From: Veillonella sp.
GTDB lineage: Bacteria; Bacillota; Negativicutes; Veillonellales; Veillonellaceae
NCBI GenBank assembly: GCA_019419725.1
Contig: DXZL01000082.1
Location: 1 to 6,348, forward strand
DNA: 6,348 nucleotides
Direction of reading: 5' to 3'
Position 1 is the stretch's first letter. Every line of letters begins with the position of its first letter. Under the pieces are notes generated by a model. It was not told the origin of the DNA, ran no database searches, and saw only the letters and a list, made by a program, of their open reading frames with translations. Below are positions 1 to 5,168 of this stretch, piece after piece. A program made the position numbers and the translations under genes.

Positions 1-1233
1 TTTATTGGTTATGCTACATTCTATTTGATCCGCCAAAACTTTAGTTTGGCTGTTCCGTACATGATTGCTGAGTACGGCTACACTAAAGCGGATCTTGGTA
101 TTGTCATGACCCTCTTATCCGTAGCGTACGGCATAAGTAAATTTGTCATGGGTAATGCGTCTGACCGCTCTAACCCAAAATACTTCTCCACAGTAGGTCT
201 ATTGCTCAGTGCTTTAGTTATGTTATTATTCGGCACCTTACCTGGTGTGTTAAGCAGTATTCCTATCATGTGCGTGCTCGCCTTCTTAAATGGTTGGTTC
301 CAAGGTATGGGCTATCCTCCATATGCGAAAAATATGGTAACTTGGTTCTCCCGTTCTGAACGCGGTGCTTGGTGGTCTTGGTGGAACGTATCCCACAATC
401 TTGGTGGCGGTATTATCGCACCTCTTGCTACGTTAGGTATCTATCTATTTGGTACATGGCATAGTATTTTCTTCTTCCCTGCTCTTATTTCTATCGTTTT
501 AGCTGTAGTTACATTCTTCTTGTTGAAAGATACACCTCAATCTTGTGGCTTGCCACCTATCGAGGAATATAAACACGAAACAGTAGCAACGGAAGTAAAA
601 GATGAAAATAAAACTACTTTCAAAGAAATCTTCTACAAATATATTTTGCATAACAAATACTTATGGTATCTTGCAATTGCAAATATCTTTGTATACTTCA
701 TCCGTTATGGCGTAGTAAGCTGGGCTCCTACTTATTTGACAGCTGTAAAAGGCTTTACAAAAGAAGGTTCCCGTTGGGCTTACTTCTTATACGAATGGGC
801 TGGTATTCCAGGCATGCTCGTAAGCGGCTATTTGAGTGACCGTGTATTCCGTGGCCGCCGTGCGCCAGCTACTATCTGCTTCATGCTATTCGTTATCTTG
901 GCAATCCTCGTTTACTGGTTCAACCCAGCAGGCAATATCCTTATCGATAACTTAGCACTTATCGCTATCGGCTTCCTCATCTACGGTCCTGTTATGATGA
1001 TCGGCCTTCAAGCAGCAGACATGGTACCACGGGTAGCAACAGGTGGTGCTACTGGTCTTACAGGCCTTCTTGGTTACCTCATCGGTTCCGCTGGTGCTGG
1101 TGCCTTCATGGGTCTCATGGTTGACCTTTATGGTTGGGATGGCGGCTTCGTAGCCCTCGTTGGTGCATGTATCCTCGCTATCGTATTCCTACTTCTCACA
1201 CTTGGTGATAAATCCCAAGCAAAAGAACAGTAA
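1..1233 (+). CDS. glpT: Glycerol-3-phosphate:phosphate antiporter, MFS (5' end outside window)
   Basis: Inner-membrane major facilitator of the organophosphate:Pi antiporter family, which takes up sn-glycerol-3-phosphate in exchange for phosphate. The frame is open from base 1 (FIGYATFYLIRQNF), so a TTG at 25 is not the start; by recalled E. coli GlpT about 35 residues are missing. Visible family blocks, numbered from base 1, are SKFVMGNASDRSNP (46-59), GWFQGMGYPP, DTPQSCGLPPIEEYK (177-191), FVYFIRYG and WAYFLYEWAGIPG. The substrate-site arginines equivalent to E. coli R45 and R269 are R11 and R235, and K80 and H165 correspond to K47 and H132. The residue after the first arginine is Q12, where E. 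coli has K46. Similarity is higher to GlpT than to UhpT or UhpC, because the DTPQSCGLPPIEEYK loop is nearly identical. The stop TAA at 1231-1233 is followed by a strong terminator. Upstream partners are not visible. Confidence 0.93.
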   Translation, partial: FIGYATFYLIRQNFSLAVPYMIAEYGYTKADLGIVMTLLSVAYGISKFVMGNASDRSNPKYFSTVGLLLSALVMLLFGTLPGVLSSIPIMCVLAFLNGWFQGMGYPPYAKNMVTWFSRSERGAWWSWWNVSHNLGGGIIAPLATLGIYLFGTWHSIFFFPALISIVLAVVTFFLLKDTPQSCGLPPIEEYKHETVATEVKDENKTTFKEIFYKYILHNKYLWYLAIANIFVYFIRYGVVSWAPTYLTAVKGFTKEGSRWAYFLYEWAGIPGMLVSGYLSDRVFRGRRAPATICFMLFVILAILVYWFNPAGNILIDNLALIAIGFLIYGPVMMIGLQAADMVPRVATGGATGLTGLLGYLIGSAGAGAFMGLMVDLYGWDGGFVALVGACILAIVFLLLTLGDKSQAKEQ

Positions 1234-1260
1234 TCTACAACTAACAGTTGTTTGAACACA

Positions 1261-1297
1261 AAAATCCCCTAGTAACACATCGTTACTAGGGGATTTT
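1261..1297. terminator. Bidirectional intrinsic terminator between convergent genes
   Basis: A perfect 16-bp inverted repeat (1261-1276 with 1282-1297) has a 5-nt loop, ACATC. The stem core is CCCCTAGTAAC. The A/T ends give a U-run on both strands (GGGGATTTTATT on plus, GGGGATTTTTGTG on minus). It lies 27 nt after the glpT stop and 32 nt after the stop of the facing gene, so it probably ends both transcripts. Confidence 0.93.
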
Positions 1298-1329
1298 ATT
1301 ATGTCTAAAACTATACACTGCACTACATT

Positions 1330-2103
1330 CTATGCTACGCATAAAGAACTATTGAGAACTTTCAAATTATACACGAGACCAAGTCGCGCCAATCCGTGCA
1401 ACGCAACAGCCGTAACAGGATCCATGAAGCCAAATACACCAGCACCGATAATGGCGATATGGAATACAATGGACACGATGAGTAAACCTAAATGAGACTG
1501 CTTTGTTCCTTTTGAAAGCTCTGATACGGGAGATGCATCATCCACAAGAGAGCCCATCATGAGCGCCACTAAGATAAGCTCCAAGGAACACGGGCATAGT
1601 ACCAATAACAAGGTTACGGTATGTATGAAATCCTGTGTCAATGCAAAGGAACCCATAGATAATAGCAATACAGCCACAACAATAACAGATGAATAATTGT
1701 TAATGCCCTGACGCATAGCAACGAGTTGAGATGGCATGGCAGGAAGCATATCATCATCTAAGGTATAATGTGACTCGCCTGTGATAAGCTGTTCCAAGAA
1801 AAAGCCAGCCTGTACGATGAGGCCCACATAGGCCGCCGTATGATAATCGCCAATGGAAATGAGCGCTACCATGGCCACAACAATAAGGAAATTAGCATGG
1901 ATCTCTAAATGCTTCAAAATACTTTGAACGCTATTAATGAGCAGCGGCAAACCACAAACGAGAACCGTCACCCAAGCCAAGTCAATAACAGGATTGAATG
2001 ACTCTGTGATGGCATCTAATAGAATAAATAAAACACCTAGCGCCAAAATAGCACCTTGCGTGAACAACGACACCTGCGCCGATAAAGACTGTAAAAATTT
2101 CAT
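1330..2103 (-). CDS. Membrane protein derived from a P1B heavy-metal ATPase, catalytic domains missing
   Basis: A 257-residue hydrophobic protein that follows the membrane plan of CadA/ZntA-type P1B ATPases. Residues 12-62 resemble the first two helices. Residues 71-106 (NFLIVVAMVALISIGDY, then FFLEQ) match the NFLM...IGE...LE block of helices 3-4. ITGES (107-111) matches the actuator-domain motif. NNYSS followed by a helix and LLLVLCPCSLELILVALMMG (165-184) matches helices 5-6 with the CPC metal site. Residues 205-252, with ALHGLARLGLVYNLKVL, match the last two helices. The actuator domain is reduced to about 30 residues. The phosphorylation and nucleotide domains are gone: no DKTGT, HP or GDGxND motif, and about 20 residues replace several hundred. 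Family members are typically over 600 residues. It cannot pump by the known ATP cycle. The frame is intact, with an AGAGG ribosome site 5 nt before the ATG and a CsoR-type operator upstream, arguing against a dead pseudogene. Its role is unknown: a subunit, sensor, channel or decoy are all possible. Confidence 0.75.
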   Translation of the reverse strand: MKFLQSLSAQVSLFTQGAILALGVLFILLDAITESFNPVIDLAWVTVLVCGLPLLINSVQSILKHLEIHANFLIVVAMVALISIGDYHTAAYVGLIVQAGFFLEQLITGESHYTLDDDMLPAMPSQLVAMRQGINNYSSVIVVAVLLLSMGSFALTQDFIHTVTLLLVLCPCSLELILVALMMGSLVDDASPVSELSKGTKQSHLGLLIVSIVFHIAIIGAGVFGFMDPVTAVALHGLARLGLVYNLKVLNSSLCVA

Positions 2104-2166
2104 ATAGACCTCTATACACTAGAACCGGCCTTACTTACTCCGGAAATAAAACAAAAACAACACAAT

Positions 2167-2244
2167 ATTAATTCAGAACTCTCTATACCTAAATTAATTC
2201 AAAACCCTATGAACCTAAATTATTTGATAAACCTATGTACCCAT
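2167..2244. repeat. Three tandem 26-bp imperfect repeats in the leader
   Basis: Units are 2167-2192, 2193-2218 and 2219-2244. Units 1 and 2 share ATTAATTCA, AAC and ACCTAA at the same offsets. Unit 3 is more diverged (ATTATTTGATAAACCTATG) and runs into the left half of the CsoR-type palindrome. They lie in the predicted 5' leader of the P1B-derived gene. Confidence 0.6.
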
Positions 2245-2254
2245 AGGGGTATAT
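2235..2254. promoter_or_regulatory. CsoR/CstR/RcnR-type operator palindrome
   Basis: The core TACCC-ATAG-GGGTA (2238-2251) is a perfect 5-bp dyad with a 4-bp G/C-type centre, extended imperfectly by AT on both sides. This is the form of operators bound by CsoR-family repressors, which sense Cu(I), Ni/Co or persulfide. A second overlapping dyad, CCTATG-TACC-CATAGG (2232-2247), shares the site. It sits about 10-23 nt downstream of the predicted start of the P1B-derived gene. No csoR-like gene is in the window, so the effector is unknown. Confidence 0.6.
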
Positions 2255-2267
2255 CTACAATGTAACC

Positions 2268-2296
2268 ATTATACAAAATATGCGAATTATATACAA
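2268..2296 (-). promoter_or_regulatory. Candidate promoter of the P1B-derived gene
   Basis: On the minus strand a perfect -10 TATAAT (2273-2268) lies 17 bp from a weak -35-like TTGTAT (2296-2291). The predicted start is near 2261, giving a leader of about 158 nt. A second TATAAT (2291-2286) has no matching -35. The operator-like palindrome lies just downstream of the predicted start. Confidence 0.55.
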
Positions 2297-2362
2297 ATCA
2301 TTTTTTTCGATAAATGATAAAGAACTACAATTTCTTTATGTAGTACCAAAAGAATAAATTTA

Positions 2363-2464
2363 TAAAAATGACTTCTCCTTTAAGAGCTTTAGTTGAAAAC
2401 TCTTATTTCTTTATTAGACATAGAAAGAACAGATCCCTAAAAACGACTTAGCTCACTATGGAGG
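2363..2464. repeat. Direct duplication, copy 1
   Basis: This is the first copy of an intergenic repeat whose partner is 2525-2625. From 2381 to 2464 the copies align without gaps over about 84 bp with four differences. All four have A here and G in copy 2 (2399/2560, 2420/2581, 2433/2594, 2455/2616). The first 18 bp are less similar and contain a 1-bp indel. It contains a 10-bp stem-loop (2381-2390 with 2396-2405, loop AGTTG) in which one pair is G-U if transcribed from the minus strand. It lacks the right arm of the long stem found in copy 2. Confidence 0.85.
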
Positions 2465-2524
2465 CCTTCCAATAGGCCTAAGTTGAAGATCCTAATTTCA
2501 TATAAAAAGAAAAGCACCTATCTC

Positions 2525-2625
2525 TAAAAATGACATTCCCTTAAGAGCTTTAGTTGAAAGCTCTTATTTCTTTATTAGACGTAGAAAGAACAGGTCCCTA
2601 AAAACGACTTAGCTCGCTATGGAGG
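2525..2625. repeat. Direct duplication, copy 2
   Basis: This is the second copy of the repeat starting at 2363, about 160 bp further along. It carries a perfect 10-bp stem-loop (2542-2551 with 2557-2566, loop AGTTG). It also contains the left arm and loop of the 20-bp hairpin next to the ArsC-like gene. No coding frame is convincing in either copy. Confidence 0.85.
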
Positions 2626-2646
2626 CTTTTAGGGACCTGTTCTTTC
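2584..2646 (-). terminator. Long hairpin, probable terminator or 3' processing stem of the ArsC-like gene
   Basis: A perfect 20-bp inverted repeat (2584-2603 with 2627-2646) encloses a 23-nt loop, starting 17 nt after the stop codon of the minus-strand gene. The stem core is ACAGGTCCCTAAAA. The downstream minus-strand sequence (TTCTTTCTACG) is only partly U-rich, so it is not a textbook terminator. The second hairpin at 2542-2566 may contribute. Confidence 0.6.
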
Positions 2647-2663
2647 GGTTAACTAATATGAAA

Positions 2664-3017
2664 TTAGAGCTTCAACGCCTCGATCCATTCTGCTTCTTTA
2701 AAGCCAACGAGTACTTTGTCTTCAAGAACCAAGATAGGACGTTTCACAAGCATACCATTGGATGCTAATAAAGCGAGTTTTTCTTCTTCGCTAAGGTTTG
2801 GTAATTTATCCTTCAATTGTTGTTCACGATAAATCATACCAGATGTATTGAAGAATGCTTTTAAATCTTTACCAGATTGTGGATACCACGCAGCAATTTC
2901 TTCAGCTGTAGGATTTTCAGACTTAATGTCACGATCTGTGTATTTAATATTATGATCATCTAAGAATTTCTTTGCTTTTTTGCATGTTGTGCATTTAGGA
3001 TATTCAACAAATAACAT
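2664..3017 (-). CDS. ArsC/Spx-family thioredoxin-fold protein
   Basis: A 117-residue cytoplasmic protein of the ArsC/Spx/YffB family, at the usual family length. The N-terminal strand and redox site read LFVEYPKCTTCKKAKKFL, with C9 and C12 forming a CxxC as in Spx. True arsenate reductases use a single Cys in CX5R or HCG[T/S] contexts. A family-typical middle FFNTSG (55-60) and LKDKL follow, then GMLVKRPILV (88-97) with the conserved R93. A thiol-disulfide or regulatory role is more likely than arsenate reduction, but Spx itself cannot be claimed without its RNA-polymerase-binding residues. The ATG at 3017 is preceded by AAGGAG at 5-nt spacing. No ars genes are nearby. It has its own promoter (3069-3097) and a heavily structured 3' region. 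Confidence 0.88.
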   Translation of the reverse strand: MLFVEYPKCTTCKKAKKFLDDHNIKYTDRDIKSENPTAEEIAAWYPQSGKDLKAFFNTSGMIYREQQLKDKLPNLSEEEKLALLASNGMLVKRPILVLEDKVLVGFKEAEWIEALKL

Positions 3018-3050
3018 AGCGTCTCCTTATAGTAATACATAATGTTATAA

Positions 3051-3097
3051 CGATATATTTATAAGTTAAGTGTACCAAATATATCGAAAATTATCAA
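3051..3097 (-). promoter_or_regulatory. Promoter of the ArsC-like gene with an operator-like dyad
   Basis: On the minus strand, -35 TTGATA (3097-3092, 5 of 6 consensus) and -10 TACACT (3074-3069, 4 of 6) are separated by 17 bp, predicting a start near 3062. A perfect 10-bp inverted repeat, CGATATATTT (3051-3060) with AAATATATCG (3077-3086), has a 16-bp spacer and is centred at about 3068, on the -10. It may be a repressor site. A weak hairpin after higA is the alternative, though it has no U-run. Confidence 0.5.
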
Positions 3098-3101
3098 TAT
3101 C

Positions 3102-3422
3102 TCATTGACAGTCTACAGGTTCTAATGCATTACAATGATCAATAGAGCTTAATACTTCCTCCATCCCTGCACTATGCTTTGCGGTACGTAAATCAACATC
3201 CATCTGCAACCGCAAGAAATATCCTTCAGAAACACCAAAGTATTTAGCTAAACGTAGAGAGGTGTCTGCTGAAATAGCTCGTGTCCCATTCAAGATTTCC
3301 TGAATACGCGAAACAGGCACATGTATATCTTTAGCTAATCGATATGCAGATAGTCCTAATGGCTCCATAAACTCTTCTTTCAATATTTCACTGATGGTAG
3401 GTGTTGGAATAAACTTGTCCAT
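3102..3422 (-). CDS. higA: HigA-family antitoxin
   Basis: A 106-residue XRE-type antitoxin that neutralises HigB and represses the operon. It begins with the usual HigA lead-in (PTPTISEILKEEFMEPLGLS), then a helix-turn-helix at about residues 24-68: YRLAKDIHVPVSRIQEILNG as the first helices, ISADTSLRLAKYFGVS as the continuation. The C-terminal tail contains LRTAKH and ends in EPVDCQ. The ATG at 3422 has GAGGG at 5-nt spacing and lies 16 nt after the higB stop, so it is translated from the same mRNA. The order, toxin first, is typical of higBA. The stop is TGA at 3104-3102. Confidence 0.93.
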   Translation of the reverse strand: MDKFIPTPTISEILKEEFMEPLGLSAYRLAKDIHVPVSRIQEILNGTRAISADTSLRLAKYFGVSEGYFLRLQMDVDLRTAKHSAGMEEVLSSIDHCNALEPVDCQ

Positions 3423-3438
3423 ATATATTCCCTCTCTA

Positions 3439-3723
3439 TTAATGATAATCTATAATTTCTACATCATAAAAACTATTAATATCTTTCACTTTAAAACATA
3501 ATCTATACTGGCTATTAATCCGTAAACTATACTGGCCAAAGCGATTGCCTTGCAATAACTCTAATCGGTTACCAGGTGGCCACCTTAAATCCTGTATCGA
3601 TTCAGCATTATCTAATAATATTAGCTTACGAAGAGCTAATCTTTGTATAAACGGTGAAAAGCGTTTAGAAAAACTCTGATGGTAAACCTTTTCTGTTTCC
3701 TTATCTTTAAATCCGATAATCAT
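3439..3723 (-). CDS. higB: HigB toxin, RelE/ParE-superfamily mRNA interferase
   Basis: A 94-residue ribosome-dependent mRNA-cleaving toxin of the HigB branch. The diagnostic blocks are all present: FKDKETEKVYHQSFSKRF (5-22), LALRKL, DLRWPPGNRLELLQGNR (45-61), GQYSLRINSQYRLCF (63-77) and the C-terminal VEIIDYH (88-94). Length is normal for the family and no catalytic block is broken, so the toxin is probably active. The ATG at 3723 has AAAGGAG at 7-nt spacing. It is the first gene of the higBA operon and is preceded by two palindromes that fit HigA autorepression. Confidence 0.95.
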   Translation of the reverse strand: MIIGFKDKETEKVYHQSFSKRFSPFIQRLALRKLILLDNAESIQDLRWPPGNRLELLQGNRFGQYSLRINSQYRLCFKVKDINSFYDVEIIDYH

Positions 3724-3738
3724 AGAACCTCTCCTTTG

Positions 3739-3767
3739 ATTATACCTGTTTTACAGGTATAACTCAA
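3739..3767 (-). promoter_or_regulatory. higBA promoter
   Basis: On the minus strand, -35 TTGAGT (3767-3762) and a perfect -10 TATAAT (3744-3739) have 17-bp spacing. The predicted start near 3732 would leave a leader of only about 8-9 nt and clip the ribosome binding site (3737-3731). Operator 1 fills the spacer and overlaps the -10. Confidence 0.75.
3741..3761. promoter_or_regulatory. higBA operator 1
   Basis: A perfect 9-bp inverted repeat, TATACCTGT-TTT-ACAGGTATA, covers the spacer and part of the -10 of the higBA promoter. Binding by HigA or HigBA would block RNA polymerase. The shared half-site with operator 2 is ATACCTG. Confidence 0.82.
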
Positions 3768-3771
3768 TAAT

Positions 3772-3794
3772 ATATACCTGTATTTCAGGTATAT
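3772..3794. promoter_or_regulatory. higBA operator 2
   Basis: A perfect 9-bp inverted repeat, ATATACCTG-TATTT-CAGGTATAT, lies just upstream of the -35. Its centre is 32 bp from that of operator 1, about three helical turns, so both face the same side of the DNA. Confidence 0.8.
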
Positions 3795-3972
3795 TGTGGA
3801 ATAACTTTATTCTATAAATGATTTCGGTAAAAGATTTCTCTAAAACAGCACTCAAATCCTACTGTTCTTCTGACTCTATTGGTCACCTATTTCGGAATGT
3901 ATCTACTTCTAGTCATCACTTGAAGATCAGCAAATATTAGTACTAACTTTTATAATGGCTACAAATATAAAA

Positions 3973-4037
3973 AGACCTATATTCTCTAGACTCTCATGTG
4001 CAAAGTACAGCAGTGAAAGGTTAGAGAATATAGGTCT
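3973..4037 (-). terminator. Intrinsic terminator of the DUF554 gene
   Basis: A perfect 16-bp inverted repeat (3973-3988 with 4022-4037, core AGACCTATATTCTCTA) has a large 33-nt loop. On the minus strand it is followed by TTTTTATATTTG. It begins 50 nt after the stop of the minus-strand gene. The region from here to the hig operators (3795-3972) shows nothing recognisable. Confidence 0.85.
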
Positions 4038-4087
4038 CTTATAAAATCTATATATTATTTTTCTTAGTATTCATAATACGATTTACA

Positions 4088-4804
4088 TTAGAGCAAGAAT
4101 GTAAGCCCCATAGCTACAAAGATGGCTGGTAATAGGTTCGCAATGCGGATTTTACCAGGCCAGATGAGGTCAATACCGACGCAGAAGATCAGAATAGAGC
4201 CCACGTAGGATAGGTTATCGATGGCACTCGGTGTCATCAACGGTGCCGCAATGTGTGCCATAGCTGTAATGATCCATTGCGTAATCCCTACAGGAATAAA
4301 GGAGAACAACGCACCCTTCCCCATAGAGGATACCATCACCATAACAATGATACCGTCTAGGATACCTTTTAATAAGAGCGTTTGGTAATTACCCGTTAAG
4401 CCGTCTTGAATAGAACCTAGTACTCCCATGGCTCCCACTGTAAACGTAAGGGATGCCGTAATAAAAGCGTGCGTAAACTGCGGATCGCCAGTGTTCCCAG
4501 TTTTGGCTTTCACCCAGTCGCCAAATACAGTAATCCAACGGTTAAGGTCGATAAGCTCGCCAATTACGGCGCCTGCCACCATGCTAATAATCATGAGCAT
4601 AGGCCCCGTTGTTTGCAGCGTGCCGTTTACAATAACTAGCATATACTGCATGGCACCGCTCATCCCGAGGAGGAGAACAATAATACCGCTCACCATCATG
4701 AGCGTCTGTTTCAAATTTTCTTTCATAAACCGGCCAAATGCGAGGCCGCACAAGCTGCCGGCTATGATGAGGCCAATGTTAATGGCCGTACCCAAACCAA
4801 TCAT
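4088..4804 (-). CDS. DUF554 (YqgA/YdfK-like) integral membrane protein
   Basis: A 238-residue multi-spanning membrane protein of the DUF554 family, whose transport or other function is not established. Family blocks seen include the N-terminal GTAINIGLIIAGSLCGLAFG (5-24), GELIDLNRWITVFGDW (82-97), FTVGAMGVLGSIQDGLTGNY (121-140), LKGILDGI (145-152), the hydrophobic C-terminal part with LSYVGSILIFCVGIDLI (198-214), and KIRIANLLPAI (218-228). About six to seven hydrophobic segments are visible. The length is usual for the family. The ATG at 4804 has AAGGG at 6-nt spacing. It is a single-gene unit with its own promoter and terminator, so neighbours give no functional hint. Confidence 0.93.
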   Translation of the reverse strand: MIGLGTAINIGLIIAGSLCGLAFGRFMKENLKQTLMMVSGIIVLLLGMSGAMQYMLVIVNGTLQTTGPMLMIISMVAGAVIGELIDLNRWITVFGDWVKAKTGNTGDPQFTHAFITASLTFTVGAMGVLGSIQDGLTGNYQTLLLKGILDGIIVMVMVSSMGKGALFSFIPVGITQWIITAMAHIAAPLMTPSAIDNLSYVGSILIFCVGIDLIWPGKIRIANLLPAIFVAMGLTFLL

Positions 4805-4850
4805 ATATTTCCCTTTCTTAATTGTGAAAGTAATACTTTATTTCATCATC

Positions 4851-4879
4851 AGTATATCAACTATATCGAAACAAATCAA
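4851..4879 (-). promoter_or_regulatory. Promoter of the DUF554 gene
   Basis: On the minus strand, -35 TTGATT (4879-4874) and -10 TATACT (4856-4851) have 17-bp spacing. This predicts a start near 4844 and a leader of about 40 nt. It lies downstream of the 4941-4972 terminator, so the upstream RNA need not be the leader of this gene. Confidence 0.6.
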
Positions 4880-4937
4880 TCTGCTATAGCATACAACCAA
4901 TCTATGCCGTTATATGGCCCTAGATAAAAACATATAG

Positions 4938-5168
4938 CAAAAAGACCCTATCCAGTAAAGGATAAGGTCTTTATGTTGTGTTTATAGCTTTGAGAGAGAA
5001 GTATATGAGAGACCCGCTTTGGAGAGAGAGAATATATGTGTTTGTATATAAAGCGGGCCGACATATGATGGAACGCTATCTTTCCATCGACTATAGTGTA
5101 CACCTTAAAGTATGGTTTAACACAAGTACAATTTTGTAACATCAATCATGTATAAAAACTATTGTTAA
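4938..5168 (-). ncRNA. Candidate structured small RNA
   Basis: A minus-strand -10 TATAAT (5180-5175) predicts a start near 5168. The RNA would contain a 7-bp hairpin (5067-5073 with 5082-5088), an 8-bp hairpin with a 29-nt loop (CCCGCTTT 5013-5020 with AAAGCGGG 5050-5057), and a terminator at 4941-4972. Two CU-rich stretches (rc of 5021-5038 and 4991-5000) lie in the unpaired parts and could pair with purine-rich ribosome sites. A 65-codon frame across it starts TTG-ATG without a ribosome site, so a non-coding RNA is preferred. The -35 is weak. It could instead be an attenuated leader of the DUF554 gene. Confidence 0.45.
4941..4972 (-). terminator. Intrinsic terminator of the candidate small RNA
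   Basis: A 13-bp stem (4941-4953 with 4960-4972) has a 6-nt loop. The single imperfect pair is G-U on the minus-strand RNA but C-A on the plus, pointing to use on the minus strand. The tail there is GGGTCTTTTTGC. Confidence 0.8.

Larger units (their letters stand above)
2482..2676. repeat. Element bounded by imperfect 21/22-bp inverted repeats
   Basis: The left end (2482-2503) is the inverted copy of 2656-2676, which covers the last codons and stop of the ArsC-like gene. Both arms read GTTGAAG, then a short variable piece, then CTAATTTCATAT, differing by one substitution and one indel. The 20-bp hairpin and the 10-bp stem-loop lie between the arms. The arrangement resembles a small non-autonomous inverted-repeat element, or an inverted duplication of the gene end. 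No clear target-site duplication is seen. Confidence 0.6.

Noticed and set aside
1301..1495. Plus-strand 64-codon frame starting just after the terminator
   Set aside because: Antisense to the 3' end of the P1B-derived gene, directly after a terminator, with no ribosome site.
2363..2625. CRISPR array or transposon ends
   Set aside because: Only two long copies with unequal flanks and no spacers; no transposase or target duplication seen.
2664..3017. True arsenate reductase arsC
   Set aside because: The CxxC active site and the lack of any ars genes nearby point to the Spx/YffB-like side of the family.
4428..4889. Plus-strand 153-codon open frame
   Set aside because: It lies antisense to the DUF554 gene, has no family features and no convincing ribosome site; a shadow of the real gene.
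4948..5145. Minus-strand 65-codon frame
   Set aside because: It starts TTG-ATG without a Shine-Dalgarno, runs through hairpins and ends inside a terminator stem; a small RNA fits better, though a peptide cannot be excluded.
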